From a bacterium (GTDB taxonomy: Bacteria > CBDUZB01 > JAGLHV01), in the NCBI GenBank assembly GCA_023132075.1, contig JAGLYT010000126.1, positions 1-5,195 of the forward strand: DNA of 5,195 bases, read 5' to 3'. Each line of letters starts with the position of its first letter. Positions within the stretch are counted from its first letter, which is position 1. Shown one piece after another: positions 1-5,195 of this stretch. The notes under the pieces were generated by a model, which made no database searches, had not been told where the DNA came from, and worked only from the letters and a program-made list of their open reading frames with translations. The translations under genes and the position numbers were made by a program.

Positions 1-266
1 CCTTTTTTCTTTTTTTGTTTATAAATTTTATAATCTTTTATTTCAAAAGAGGACAGATTTGTTCCCGGGGAAAATGGAGGTGTTTTAATTTTTTTAGGGT
101 CGTAAGTTAAGATTACAGTATAGGTTATTTGGTCGGCAATGGTAACTTTATGTTTATCAATGCTGGAATTAATTATTATAGGGAGCTCATTTGCTCCGGA
201 AAAAGAGTAAATACCGCATATCAAAAGATAACAGCTCAGGAGTACAGCAAATAATTTTTTTATCAT
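1..266 (-). CDS. Exported BatD-like protein, N-terminal part, cut by window edge
   Basis: An open frame runs from an ATG at 266 off the left edge, giving 88 codons without a stop. It begins MIKKLFAVLLSCYLLICGIY, a typical Sec signal peptide: two Lys, a hydrophobic core to about residue 20, and a possible signal peptidase I site after SGA near residue 25. The mature part reads as beta-sandwich-like sequence, with SSIDKHKVTIADQITYTVIL, then TYDPKK, PPFSPG and FEIKDYKIY. The pattern 'S.D...VTI.D.ITYTV...YDP....PPF......FEIKDY' resembles the N-termini of BatD-like proteins found in MoxR-DUF58 operons. Full-length members usually have one or more C-terminal membrane helices, which would lie outside the window. 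It starts 16 bp after the DUF58 stop with a good ribosome binding site, so it is almost certainly co-transcribed. That it is a gene is well supported; the family name is an inference from context and short motifs. Confidence 0.8.
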   Translation of the reverse strand, partial: MIKKLFAVLLSCYLLICGIYSFSGANELPIIINSSIDKHKVTIADQITYTVILTYDPKKIKTPPFSPGTNLSSFEIKDYKIYKQKKKK

Positions 267-272
267 TGGGTT

Positions 273-277
273 TCCTT
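273..277 (-). promoter_or_regulatory. Ribosome binding site of the edge gene
   Basis: AAGGA on the minus strand, 6 nt before the ATG at 266. It sits inside the 16-bp gap after the DUF58 stop. It decides the start of the truncated exported protein and supports it as a real translated gene. Confidence 0.7.
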
Positions 278-282
278 GTTTT

Positions 283-1161
283 TTATCTAAATCGTTTTGC
301 TCTTGCTTTAAAGAAGTTAATTAATGGTTCGACATAGGAACTTTCGGTAGAAATTTCTACATTATCCAGGCCTATAGACTTAAAAAATGCTTTACGAGCA
401 CTTTCTTTTTGTTTGTTTATTTCGTAAAAAGAGTTTATGAGATACTTGTTCCGGGTATTAACCAGTATTTTTCTTTTTGTTTCACTATCTTCCAATTCAA
501 TAAATCCAAGAGGGGGTAATTCTTTTTCCCTGGGGTCTGTAATAGAAATAGCAATTACGTCATGTTTTTTATTGGTAATTTGTAAAGTTTTTTCATATCC
601 CTGATCAATAAAATCAGAAATAATAAAAACAATCATTTTTCTTTTAGCAATTTCGTTTAAATATTCCAATGCCGAAGATATGTCGGTTTGCTGATGAGTA
701 GGCTTAAAATATAGAATTTCCCTGATTATTCTTAAAATATGACGGCGTCCTTTTTTGGGTGGAATAAATGCTTCAGGACGGTCGGTAAAAAGAATTGTCC
801 CGACCTTATCATTATTTTTTATAGCCGAAAAAGCAAGAATACTGGCAATTTCAGCGGCAATTTGAGCTTTTGTTTTTTCCCGGGTTCCGAAATTCTTGGA
901 AGAACTTAAATCAATCAGCAACATTATCGTCAATTCTCTTTCTTCAACGAACTTTTTGATAAACGGTTTTCCCGTGCGGGCAGTAACATTCCAGTCAATA
1001 GTACGGATATCATCACCCGGTTGATATTCCCTTACTTCTGAAAATTCCATTCCACGCCCTTTAAAAACGCTTTCGTATTCTCCGGCAAAAAGTTCGTTTA
1101 CCAGCTTACCGGTGCGTATTTCAATGTGGCGGATTTGTTTTAAAATCTCTTTAGGTATCAT
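283..1161 (-). CDS. DUF58 family protein with vWA-like fold, MoxR partner
   Basis: This 292-residue protein is the standard partner of MoxR ATPases. The DUF58 signature is clear: FKGRGMEFSEVREYQPGDD at residues 33-51, then IRTIDWNVTARTGKPFIKKF at 52-71. A von Willebrand A-like domain follows, and its metal-ion (MIDAS) residues look intact: D84-L-S86-S-S88, then T159-D160 in 'QQTDISSAL' and S182-D183 in 'FIISDF'. The protein could therefore bind a divalent metal and a partner protein. I see no membrane helix, so it is probably cytoplasmic or peripheral. The length fits the short single-domain DUF58 class. The start is supported by GAGGA 5 nt upstream (1167-1171). The gene lies 54 bp after moxR and 16 bp before the exported gene, consistent with one operon. 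From family knowledge, these modules are proposed to help assemble or activate envelope or metal-dependent complexes; the target here is unknown. Confidence 0.93.
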   Translation of the reverse strand: MIPKEILKQIRHIEIRTGKLVNELFAGEYESVFKGRGMEFSEVREYQPGDDIRTIDWNVTARTGKPFIKKFVEERELTIMLLIDLSSSKNFGTREKTKAQIAAEIASILAFSAIKNNDKVGTILFTDRPEAFIPPKKGRRHILRIIREILYFKPTHQQTDISSALEYLNEIAKRKMIVFIISDFIDQGYEKTLQITNKKHDVIAISITDPREKELPPLGFIELEDSETKRKILVNTRNKYLINSFYEINKQKESARKAFFKSIGLDNVEISTESSYVEPLINFFKARAKRFR

Positions 1162-1215
1162 TTCATTCCTCAGAGTTTTATTCGTGATGCATAAAATATA
1201 TTACAACTTTATATC

Positions 1216-2205
1216 TTAGGGTACTTCAATTTCATCAAAGATTTGTTTGGCGATATCTTCACCGGTCATTTCTTCCGCTTCTGCTTCGTAGGTGACAATG
1301 ATGCGGTGTCTTAAGACATCTAATCCAATGGATTTTACATCTTCAGGAGTGACATATCCCCGTCGGCGTAAGAAAGCGTAAGATTTGGCTGCTTTGGTCA
1401 AATAAATGGTAGCACGAGGTGAAGCCCCAAAAGCAATAAGATTTTTTAAATTGGGAAGATTATATTCTTCCGGATTACGGGTAGCAAATACAATGTCTAC
1501 AATGTATTTTTTAATTTTCTCATCAATATAGATTTCATTTATCAAAGAACGGGCTTTAATGATTTGTTCCGGTGTAGTTGTTTTACGTACCGTAATTTTT
1601 TTTCCGGTAGTCATTCTTTCTAAGATCTGGTATTCTTCTTCTTTATCAGGGTAAGTTATTTTTAGTTTTAACATAAAGCGGTCTATTTGTGCTTCCGGCA
1701 GAGGATAAGTGCCTTCCTGTTCAATAGGATTTTGGGTGGCTAAAACAAGGAAAAGTTTATCCAGAGGAAAGGTGTTTTCTCCGATAGTGACCTGTCTTTC
1801 CTGCATTGCTTCCAATAAAGCACTCTGTACTTTTGCCGGAGCGCGGTTTATTTCATCGGCAAGAATAAGGTTTGTAAATATAGGCCCTTTTTTTACCGTG
1901 AAATCTCCGCCTTTGGGATTGTAAATGTTTGTTCCGATTAAATCTGCCGGTAAGAGGTCGGGAGTAAACTGGATACGCTGAAATTTAGTATCTATAACTT
2001 CAGATAAAGTTTTTACCACTAAAGTCTTGGCTAAACCGGGAACACCTTCCAGAAGAATATGCCCATCGGCTAAAAGGGCAATTAACAACCGGTCCACGGC
2101 ATATTTTTGACCGACGATAACCTTTCCTATTTCCGCTGTTAATTCTTCAATAAAGAGGGAGTTTTCTTTCACTTTTTCATCAATCACTTTAATAGTTTGT
2201 TCCAT
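1216..2205 (-). CDS. MoxR-family AAA+ ATPase
   Basis: This 329-residue AAA+ ATPase carries every hallmark of the MoxR family. Walker A is GVPGLAKT (54-61). Walker B is LILADE followed by INRAPAKVQSALLEAMQE (112-136). Sensor 1 is in LATQNPIEQEGTYPLPEAQ (155-173, with N159). The arginine finger is in QIDRF (R176), and sensor 2 is GASPRA (260-265). The C-terminal lid contains RRRGYVTPEDVKSIGLDVLRHR. The length is normal and no motif is missing. The family is thought to act as ATP-driven chaperones that remodel or activate partner complexes, usually through vWA-type proteins such as the DUF58 protein next door. The ATG at 2205 has a strong site, AAGGAG at 2214-2219, with 8-nt spacing. It is the first gene of the minus-strand operon, and a candidate promoter lies about 75-105 bp upstream. 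Family assignment is secure; the substrate is not predictable. Confidence 0.96.
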   Translation of the reverse strand: MEQTIKVIDEKVKENSLFIEELTAEIGKVIVGQKYAVDRLLIALLADGHILLEGVPGLAKTLVVKTLSEVIDTKFQRIQFTPDLLPADLIGTNIYNPKGGDFTVKKGPIFTNLILADEINRAPAKVQSALLEAMQERQVTIGENTFPLDKLFLVLATQNPIEQEGTYPLPEAQIDRFMLKLKITYPDKEEEYQILERMTTGKKITVRKTTTPEQIIKARSLINEIYIDEKIKKYIVDIVFATRNPEEYNLPNLKNLIAFGASPRATIYLTKAAKSYAFLRRRGYVTPEDVKSIGLDVLRHRIIVTYEAEAEEMTGEDIAKQIFDEIEVP

Positions 2206-2281
2206 AGTTTTTTCTCCTTGGGTTATTTTTGAATTTTTATTCTAAAAAATGAAAATTTGAATAGAGTATAAATTAATGCTC

Positions 2282-2311
2282 AATTTACAAAATTTATAAG
2301 GGGTTTGTCAA
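2282..2311 (-). promoter_or_regulatory. Candidate sigma70-type promoter of the moxR operon
   Basis: On the minus strand a perfect -35 box TTGACA (2311-2306) is followed by an 18-nt spacer and TAAATT (2287-2282, 4 of 6 matches to TATAAT). This predicts transcription starting near 2275 and a leader of about 70 nt before moxR. A second TTGACA lies at 2337-2332 but has no good -10 at the usual spacing. The call rests on consensus matching by eye in AT-rich DNA, so it is moderate only. Confidence 0.42.
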
Positions 2312-2313
2312 GT

Positions 2314-2332
2314 ATTTTCCCTGCCGGAAAAT
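2314..2332. repeat. Inverted repeat ATTTTCC-N5-GGAAAAT, operator-like
   Basis: Perfect 7-bp arms (ATTTTCC at 2314-2320, GGAAAAT at 2326-2332) surround CTGCC. The repeat lies between the two TTGACA boxes and just upstream of the proposed moxR -35 box, where an activator would commonly bind. No T-run follows on either strand, so it does not look like a terminator. It could still be chance, since 7-bp arms are not rare in AT-rich DNA. Confidence 0.4.
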
Positions 2333-2368
2333 GTCAAAAATTATTTATTAAACACGGTTTTTTATCAG

Positions 2369-2384
2369 TCAAAATAAATTTTGA
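2369..2384. repeat. Inverted repeat TCAAAAT-N2-ATTTTGA
   Basis: Perfect 7-bp arms (2369-2375 and 2378-2384) separated by AA form a compact, near-palindromic site of the size bound by dimeric repressors. It lies upstream of the plus-strand promoter and overlaps the left arm of the larger dyad at 2381-2417. The AT-rich content makes a chance match possible. Confidence 0.35.
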
Positions 2385-2417
2385 TCTCTGGATAAAATAA
2401 TTATTGCCAGAAATCAA
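2381..2417. repeat. Inverted repeat with 11-bp arms over the lipoprotein -35 box
   Basis: The left arm TTGATCTCTGG (2381-2391) and right arm CCAGAAATCAA (2407-2417) pair at 10 of 11 positions around a 15-bp AT-rich centre, which itself contains the palindrome AATAATTATT (2396-2405). The right arm overlaps the proposed -35 box TTGCCA (2404-2409) of the lipoprotein gene, so a protein bound here could block or steer RNA polymerase. There is no T-tract after either arm, so a terminator is unlikely. This is the longest dyad in the intergenic region and the least likely to be random. Confidence 0.45.
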
Positions 2418-2432
2418 TTGTTGTGATATTCT
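2404..2432 (+). promoter_or_regulatory. Candidate extended -10 promoter of the lipoprotein gene
   Basis: TTGCCA (2404-2409, 5 of 6 matches to TTGACA), a 17-bp spacer, then TATTCT (2427-2432, 4 of 6) preceded by the extended -10 dinucleotide TG (2424-2425). Transcription would start near 2439. That would put the ATG at 2440 at the very 5' end of the message and leave a leader of about 30 nt before the ATG at 2470, in agreement with the start chosen for the lipoprotein. Confidence 0.45.
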
Positions 2433-2457
2433 TTAACTAATGGAAATATCAATTTTT

Positions 2458-2465
2458 AAAGGAGG
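2458..2465 (+). promoter_or_regulatory. Ribosome binding site that sets the lipoprotein start
   Basis: AAAGGAGG, a near-perfect Shine-Dalgarno sequence, lies 4 nt before the ATG at 2470. The earlier in-frame ATG at 2440 has no such site and would place 10 extra residues in front of the signal peptide, so 2470 is preferred. Confidence 0.85.
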
Positions 2466-2469
2466 TATT

Positions 2470-3243
2470 ATGTTTGCTAAAAAAAGTATGGCTGGTTTTT
2501 GTTTGTGTCTGTTTATTCTTGCCGGTTTATGGGGATGTGGGGGGATGGTCAAAACTACGCGGGTGGTGAATGGAAAGAAGGTTACTACCTGGACCAGTCC
2601 GGAAGAAGCAAAACGGATGGAAGAAAAAGAAGCGAAAAAAGAAGAACAAAGAGCTGCTAATCTGAAAGAGATAAACAAAGCCGAAAAAAGGAAATCCAAT
2701 GAGCCCATTATTGTAGCGCTTTTTGAGACTGATGTTGCCGAAAACCTTAAAACAAATACCAAAGGCAGGTTGTTTCCTCAATTGCGTAAAGAATTTGAAA
2801 AAGATGCTATTATTAGACTTGTCGACCAGAAAATAGTAAATAATGCCGCTAAGCAGACAAAAAGAAAACGCCGTGGACGTTTGGGTTCCACTGCCAGGCC
2901 GAAAGTAGCGGCAGATATCTCTGTCTTTACCACTGCCTCGGTTAAAGAAGTTGTGGGCAGGAGTAAATCAACCGGCAAGTTAGGCAAAATGGCCGCATTG
3001 GTCTATACGGCTACGATTTCATCCCATTATTTTGCTGACGATACTTACACAGTGAAAGAGACCGGAAATATTTTTAATAATGTGAAAGTTACCCGAAAGT
3101 TTGCTAATAAAATTAAAGTAATTATTAAAAATAAAATCGGGCCCAATATTCCCGGTGCAGCTTATAAACAAAAGCGTAAAGCAAAACAAAAGAATCAATT
3201 TTCAGATTGGATGAAATCTCTTAAGAAGAAAAAAGAAGAATAA
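2470..3243 (+). CDS. Predicted basic lipoprotein of unknown function
   Basis: I do not recognise this 257-residue protein. Residues 1-23 form a lipoprotein signal: MFAKK, a hydrophobic core, then LWGC with the likely lipidated Cys23. The Trp at -2 is unusual for a lipobox, but the L-x-G-C frame holds. Residues 44-76 are a highly charged Glu/Lys/Arg stretch, probably helical or coiled coil. Residues 79-123 look alpha/beta: EPIIVALFETDVAENLKTNT, a helix around 'LFPQLRKEFEKD', then IIRLVDQKIV. A basic loop KQTKRKRRGR (128-137) follows, then 'ADISVFTTASVKEVVG' (148-163) and further beta-rich sequence to about 215. The tail, 233-257, is rich in Lys and Arg. The plan 'VA.F ... L...L..E ... I.LVD ... 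AD.SV....V' is reminiscent of LpoB/CsgG/TolB-N-like periplasmic domains, a weak inference. It is divergent from moxR, convergent with queE and apparently monocistronic. Confidence 0.78.
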   Translation: MFAKKSMAGFCLCLFILAGLWGCGGMVKTTRVVNGKKVTTWTSPEEAKRMEEKEAKKEEQRAANLKEINKAEKRKSNEPIIVALFETDVAENLKTNTKGRLFPQLRKEFEKDAIIRLVDQKIVNNAAKQTKRKRRGRLGSTARPKVAADISVFTTASVKEVVGRSKSTGKLGKMAALVYTATISSHYFADDTYTVKETGNIFNNVKVTRKFANKIKVIIKNKIGPNIPGAAYKQKRKAKQKNQFSDWMKSLKKKKEE

Positions 3244-3264
3244 ATATAAATATGGCCCGGTTTA

Positions 3265-4020
3265 CTATTTGAGACCTAATATTTTGTGGACCTGGGGAAT
3301 AACTCTTACTTCTTTTAAGTATTTTCCGGCCAGAGATTGGTAGGCAAGGATTGTATTGCTTTTTGGTGGAAATATTTTTTTTAGGGGAGTAACCGGCTGA
3401 AAAATAAGCGGGATATTCCTGTTAACATCTGCTATTAGTTTTATAGCTGTTTTTATTTCTTTTCGGTTTGTTTTAGCGGTTAAAACAATTTTTATAAAAA
3501 TGAATGTTTTCTTATTGTTAGCCAAAGTTAAAAATTTTTTGTGTTCCTGCCAGTAATTTTTTCTGCAGTCAGCAGGTAGTTTAATATCCATAGCTAAAAT
3601 ATCAATTTTATTTTTAATTTTTTTAAACTGTTTGTAACAGGTGCCGTTAGTTTCCAAATATATTTTTAATCCTGTTTTTTTAATTTGCGGAATGAGTAAA
3701 GCCAGATAATCAACATATAGCAGTGGTTCTCCTCCGGTAAGAGATACACAATGATGGGGCCCGTAAATCTTTTCCAGTTTTTCAATTAATTGTATTAATT
3801 GATTAGTTGAATTTTGAATTTCTGTTTTATTTTTTGCCGGATTTAAAGGAAAAGTATTGTTCAGCGGTTTGATTTTAGTATCGCAGTAGCTGCATTTCGG
3901 CTGCAGGTTACACCTTGAAAAGCGGATAAAAATCTGTCTTTTCCCTACAAAAATTCCTTCTCCCTGAATACTGGAAAATACTTCCTGAATATCTAATTTT
4001 TTAAATCGGTTTGTTTTCAT
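3265..4020 (-). CDS. queE: 7-carboxy-7-deazaguanine synthase (radical SAM)
   Basis: QueE converts 6-carboxy-5,6,7,8-tetrahydropterin to 7-carboxy-7-deazaguanine using S-adenosylmethionine, a [4Fe-4S] cluster and Mg2+. The 251-residue protein has the family start EVFSSIQGEGIFVGKRQIFI (13-32), then the cluster motif CNLQPKCSYCDT (37-48), the SAM-binding TGGEP (95-99), LETNGT (122-127), DIKLP (145-149) and the C-terminal QPVTP (208-212). Cluster Cys are C37, C43 and C46, spaced CX5CX2C; the usual QueE spacing is CX3CX2C, so two extra residues sit between the first two Cys. Re-reading the codons confirms this. The gene begins 8 bp after the queC stop with no clear Shine-Dalgarno sequence, suggesting translation coupled to queC. 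It ends 21 bp from the convergent lipoprotein gene. The family call is strong because of the signature motifs and the queD-queC neighbours. Confidence 0.93.
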   Translation of the reverse strand: MKTNRFKKLDIQEVFSSIQGEGIFVGKRQIFIRFSRCNLQPKCSYCDTKIKPLNNTFPLNPAKNKTEIQNSTNQLIQLIEKLEKIYGPHHCVSLTGGEPLLYVDYLALLIPQIKKTGLKIYLETNGTCYKQFKKIKNKIDILAMDIKLPADCRKNYWQEHKKFLTLANNKKTFIFIKIVLTAKTNRKEIKTAIKLIADVNRNIPLIFQPVTPLKKIFPPKSNTILAYQSLAGKYLKEVRVIPQVHKILGLK

Positions 4021-4028
4021 AGTTTGAT

Positions 4029-4706
4029 TTATGTGGATAATAAAGGATCGGTAATTCCTAATTCCTTAAATCCTTTTGTCCGCAACAGGCAGCTATCGCA
4101 TTTTTGGCATGGTTTTTTGCCTCCCTGATAGCATGACCAGGTTAATTGATATGGAACTTTTAACTTTATACCTGTTTTTATGATTTTGGGTTTAGTCATT
4201 TTTATTAAAGGGGTTAGAAATTTTATGCTTTTACCTTCAATGCCTCTTTTAGTTCCTAAAGAGGAAACTTTTTCTAAAGCAGAAAAATATTCCGGCCGGC
4301 AATCAGGATATCCGGAGTAATCTATGGCATTTGCTCCGTTAAAAATTACCTCTGCATTTATTGCTTCAGCAAAAGAGAGGGCAAAACTTAAAAATATAGT
4401 ATTACGTGCCGGGACATAGGTGGATGGAATTTCTTTTTTTATTTGCTGTGTAGTCCGGTTTTTGGGGATAGTTAATTTTTTATCTAATAACGATGTTCCT
4501 TTCCAGGGAAGTTTGAAACGGATGATTTCATATTTGCATTTTGCTCTTTTGGCAATTTTTTTAGCACATTGAATTTCTTTTTTGTGTTTTTGTCCATAAT
4601 CAAAAATAAGGCAAAAACAAGCATACCCTTTTTCCAAGGCAAGATAAAGGGTAGTAGATGAATCTATGCCTCCACTTAAAAGAACAACTGCTTTTTTGTT
4701 TTTCAT
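4029..4706 (-). CDS. queC: 7-cyano-7-deazaguanine (preQ0) synthase
   Basis: QueC turns 7-carboxy-7-deazaguanine into preQ0 using ATP and ammonia. The 225-residue product has the PP-loop ATP site LLSGGIDSSTTLY (9-21), DYGQKH (36-41), STYVPARNTIFLSFALS (95-111), and the diagnostic NGANAIDYSGYPDCRPEY (123-140). The C-terminal zinc site has four Cys, C192, C200, C203 and C206, in SCYQGGKKPCQKCDSCLLR (191-209). Nothing essential is missing and the length is normal. I place the start at the ATG at 4706: this gives MKNKKAVVLLSGG, which matches the usual N-terminus. The in-frame ATG at 4760 would add 18 non-conserved residues and overlap queD by 46 bp. The gene lies 8 bp after queD and 8 bp before queE. 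QueC-like proteins also occur in some defence systems, but the queD and queE flanks make biosynthesis the clear role. Confidence 0.97.
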   Translation of the reverse strand: MKNKKAVVLLSGGIDSSTTLYLALEKGYACFCLIFDYGQKHKKEIQCAKKIAKRAKCKYEIIRFKLPWKGTSLLDKKLTIPKNRTTQQIKKEIPSTYVPARNTIFLSFALSFAEAINAEVIFNGANAIDYSGYPDCRPEYFSALEKVSSLGTKRGIEGKSIKFLTPLIKMTKPKIIKTGIKLKVPYQLTWSCYQGGKKPCQKCDSCLLRTKGFKELGITDPLLST

Positions 4707-4714
4707 TTTTCGTG

Positions 4715-5089
4715 TTAGTCCTTTTGATAATATGTGGCGCAGTTTTTTTCTGTTTCCCAAACAGTTACTCTGGATACCTCACATTGTTGTTTTTTTATAA
4801 GGGAACTCATCTTTTCGAATATGTATTGGGCAATGTTTTCCGAGGTGGGATTGATTTTATTGAAAGGAGGGGTGGTGTTTAAATAAGTATGGTCGAGTTT
4901 TTTAGTTATTTTTTGAATTAGTTCTTTTATTCGGCCAAAGTCCATAATCATTCCTGTTTTGTTTAGTTTATCACCTTTTAGAAAAACCGCTACCTTCCAG
5001 TTGTGTCCGTGTAATCGCTCACATTTTCCTTTATAATTTCTTAGTTTATGTGCAGCATTGAAATGAGATTCAACCATTAATTCAAACAT
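4715..5089 (-). CDS. queD: 6-carboxytetrahydropterin synthase
   Basis: QueD converts 7,8-dihydroneopterin triphosphate to 6-carboxy-5,6,7,8-tetrahydropterin, the substrate of QueE. It belongs to the 6-pyruvoyl-tetrahydropterin synthase fold. The 124-residue protein has the zinc ligands H14 (in FNAAHKL), H27 and H29 (in RLHGHNW), and the catalytic Cys23 four residues before H27, the QueD-type Cys placement. MDFGRIKELI (49-58), KLDHTYLN (64-71), NPTSENIAQYIF (80-91) and VWETEKNCATYY (110-121, with the substrate-anchoring E112) complete the signature. The ATG at 5089 is preceded by AGAGGG (5094-5099) at 4 nt, which is short but usable. It is the first gene of the queD-queC-queE cluster seen here. 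Whether a folE-type gene lies upstream is not visible. I could not identify a convincing promoter or a preQ1 riboswitch before it. Confidence 0.96.
   Translation of the reverse strand: MFELMVESHFNAAHKLRNYKGKCERLHGHNWKVAVFLKGDKLNKTGMIMDFGRIKELIQKITKKLDHTYLNTTPPFNKINPTSENIAQYIFEKMSSLIKKQQCEVSRVTVWETEKNCATYYQKD
4719..4725 (-). promoter_or_regulatory. Ribosome binding site of queC inside the queD end
   Basis: AAAAGGA overlaps the last codons of queD and lies 12 nt before the queC ATG at 4706. The spacing is rather long, but queD ends only 8 bp before queC, so ribosomes finishing queD can restart. It supports 4706 over the upstream ATG at 4760. Confidence 0.5.
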
Positions 5090-5112
5090 TTTTCCCTCTT
5101 TTCACAATTGTT

Positions 5113-5128
5113 TGACTACTTATGACTA
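5113..5128. repeat. Direct repeat TGACTA at 10-bp spacing before queD
   Basis: TGACTA occurs at 5113-5118 and again at 5123-5128, exactly 10 bp apart, so both copies face the same side of the helix. The pair ends about 24 bp before the queD start. This is the geometry of a small direct-repeat operator, but hexamers this short may repeat by chance. Confidence 0.3.
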
Positions 5129-5132
5129 TTTT

Positions 5133-5161
5133 TTCAAACTTTCAACTTCAAAACTCAAAAC
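5133..5161. repeat. Degenerate tandem repeat of about 7 bp (TTCAAAC)
   Basis: Four adjoining units, TTCAAAC, TTTCAAC, TTCAAAAC and TCAAAAC, form a decayed heptad array about 45-70 bp upstream of queD. Short C-A-A-A-A-C-T type heptad tracts turn up between genes in a number of bacteria and usually have no known role. The rest of 5090-5195 shows no gene I can support. Confidence 0.5.
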
Positions 5162-5195
5162 AAAAAAATGAAGGCGAAATGTGTTTCGAACGATA

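Noticed and set aside
1709-1924. Plus-strand open frame of 71 codons
   Set aside because: It lies wholly inside moxR on the opposite strand, across the conserved Walker B and sensor 1 region; it is a shadow.
2433-2987. Three minus-strand open frames opposite the lipoprotein gene
   Set aside because: They mirror the Lys/Glu-rich coding strand as Phe/Ser-rich sequence, lack good ribosome binding sites and resemble no protein I know.
4029-4706. QueC as part of a QueC-containing antiviral system (Qat or type IV CBASS)
   Set aside because: It is flanked by queD and queE with 8-bp gaps, and no other defence gene is present.
4658-4882. Plus-strand open frame of 74 codons
   Set aside because: It is antisense to the conserved ends of queC and queD and is best explained as a shadow.
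5162-5188. Minus-strand hairpin CGAAA-N4-TTTCG followed by seven Ts
   Set aside because: The stem is only 5 bp and AT-rich, and the T-run starts 6 nt after it, so it is a poor intrinsic terminator.
5090-5195. preQ1 riboswitch in front of queD
   Set aside because: Reading the minus strand, I do not find the preQ1-I pattern of a small C-rich-loop hairpin with an A-rich tail pairing back, nor a convincing larger class. A covariance-model search would settle it.
5168-5195. Possible start of a plus-strand gene at the ATG at 5168, or the end of a minus-strand gene
   Set aside because: Only 9 plus codons are visible and there is no ribosome binding site. The open minus frame reads through the low-complexity repeat before its stop. 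Neither can be supported.

Overview
The window is AT-rich, gene-dense bacterial DNA. A predicted lipoprotein and an exported protein point to a Gram-negative (two-membrane) organism. The gene styles fit an uncultured lineage of the Omnitrophota/Elusimicrobiota/deltaproteobacterial kind, but nothing here fixes the taxon, and that guess rests on general impression only.

Left block (1-2205, minus strand): a MoxR-family AAA+ ATPase (1216-2205), a DUF58/vWA-like protein (283-1161) and the first 88 codons of an exported protein with a BatD-like N-terminus (266 down to 1, cut by the window edge). The order moxR, DUF58, then membrane or exported partners is the classic MoxR-DUF58/Bat-type operon, thought to act as a chaperone-like module on envelope or metal-dependent protein complexes. 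A plausible sigma70-type promoter lies upstream of moxR.

Middle (2206-3243): a 264-bp divergent intergenic region carries opposing candidate promoters and three inverted repeats. A 257-residue, very basic predicted lipoprotein of unknown function (2470-3243, plus strand) follows. It is the only gene here without a recognised family.

Right block (3265-5089, minus strand): queD, queC and queE, tightly packed with gaps of 8 bp, encode the three steps from dihydroneopterin triphosphate to preQ0, the 7-deazaguanine precursor of queuosine. GTP cyclohydrolase (upstream step), QueF and Tgt (downstream steps) are not in the window. The QueE iron-sulfur motif is CX5CX2C, two residues longer than the usual CX3CX2C.

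The last ~106 bp (5090-5195) hold a degenerate TTCAAAC-type tandem repeat and no gene I can support. I found no tRNA, rRNA, CRISPR, insertion sequence or defence system. Most of the window is well-known housekeeping. The points worth a second look are the unknown lipoprotein, the QueE motif and the divergent regulatory region.
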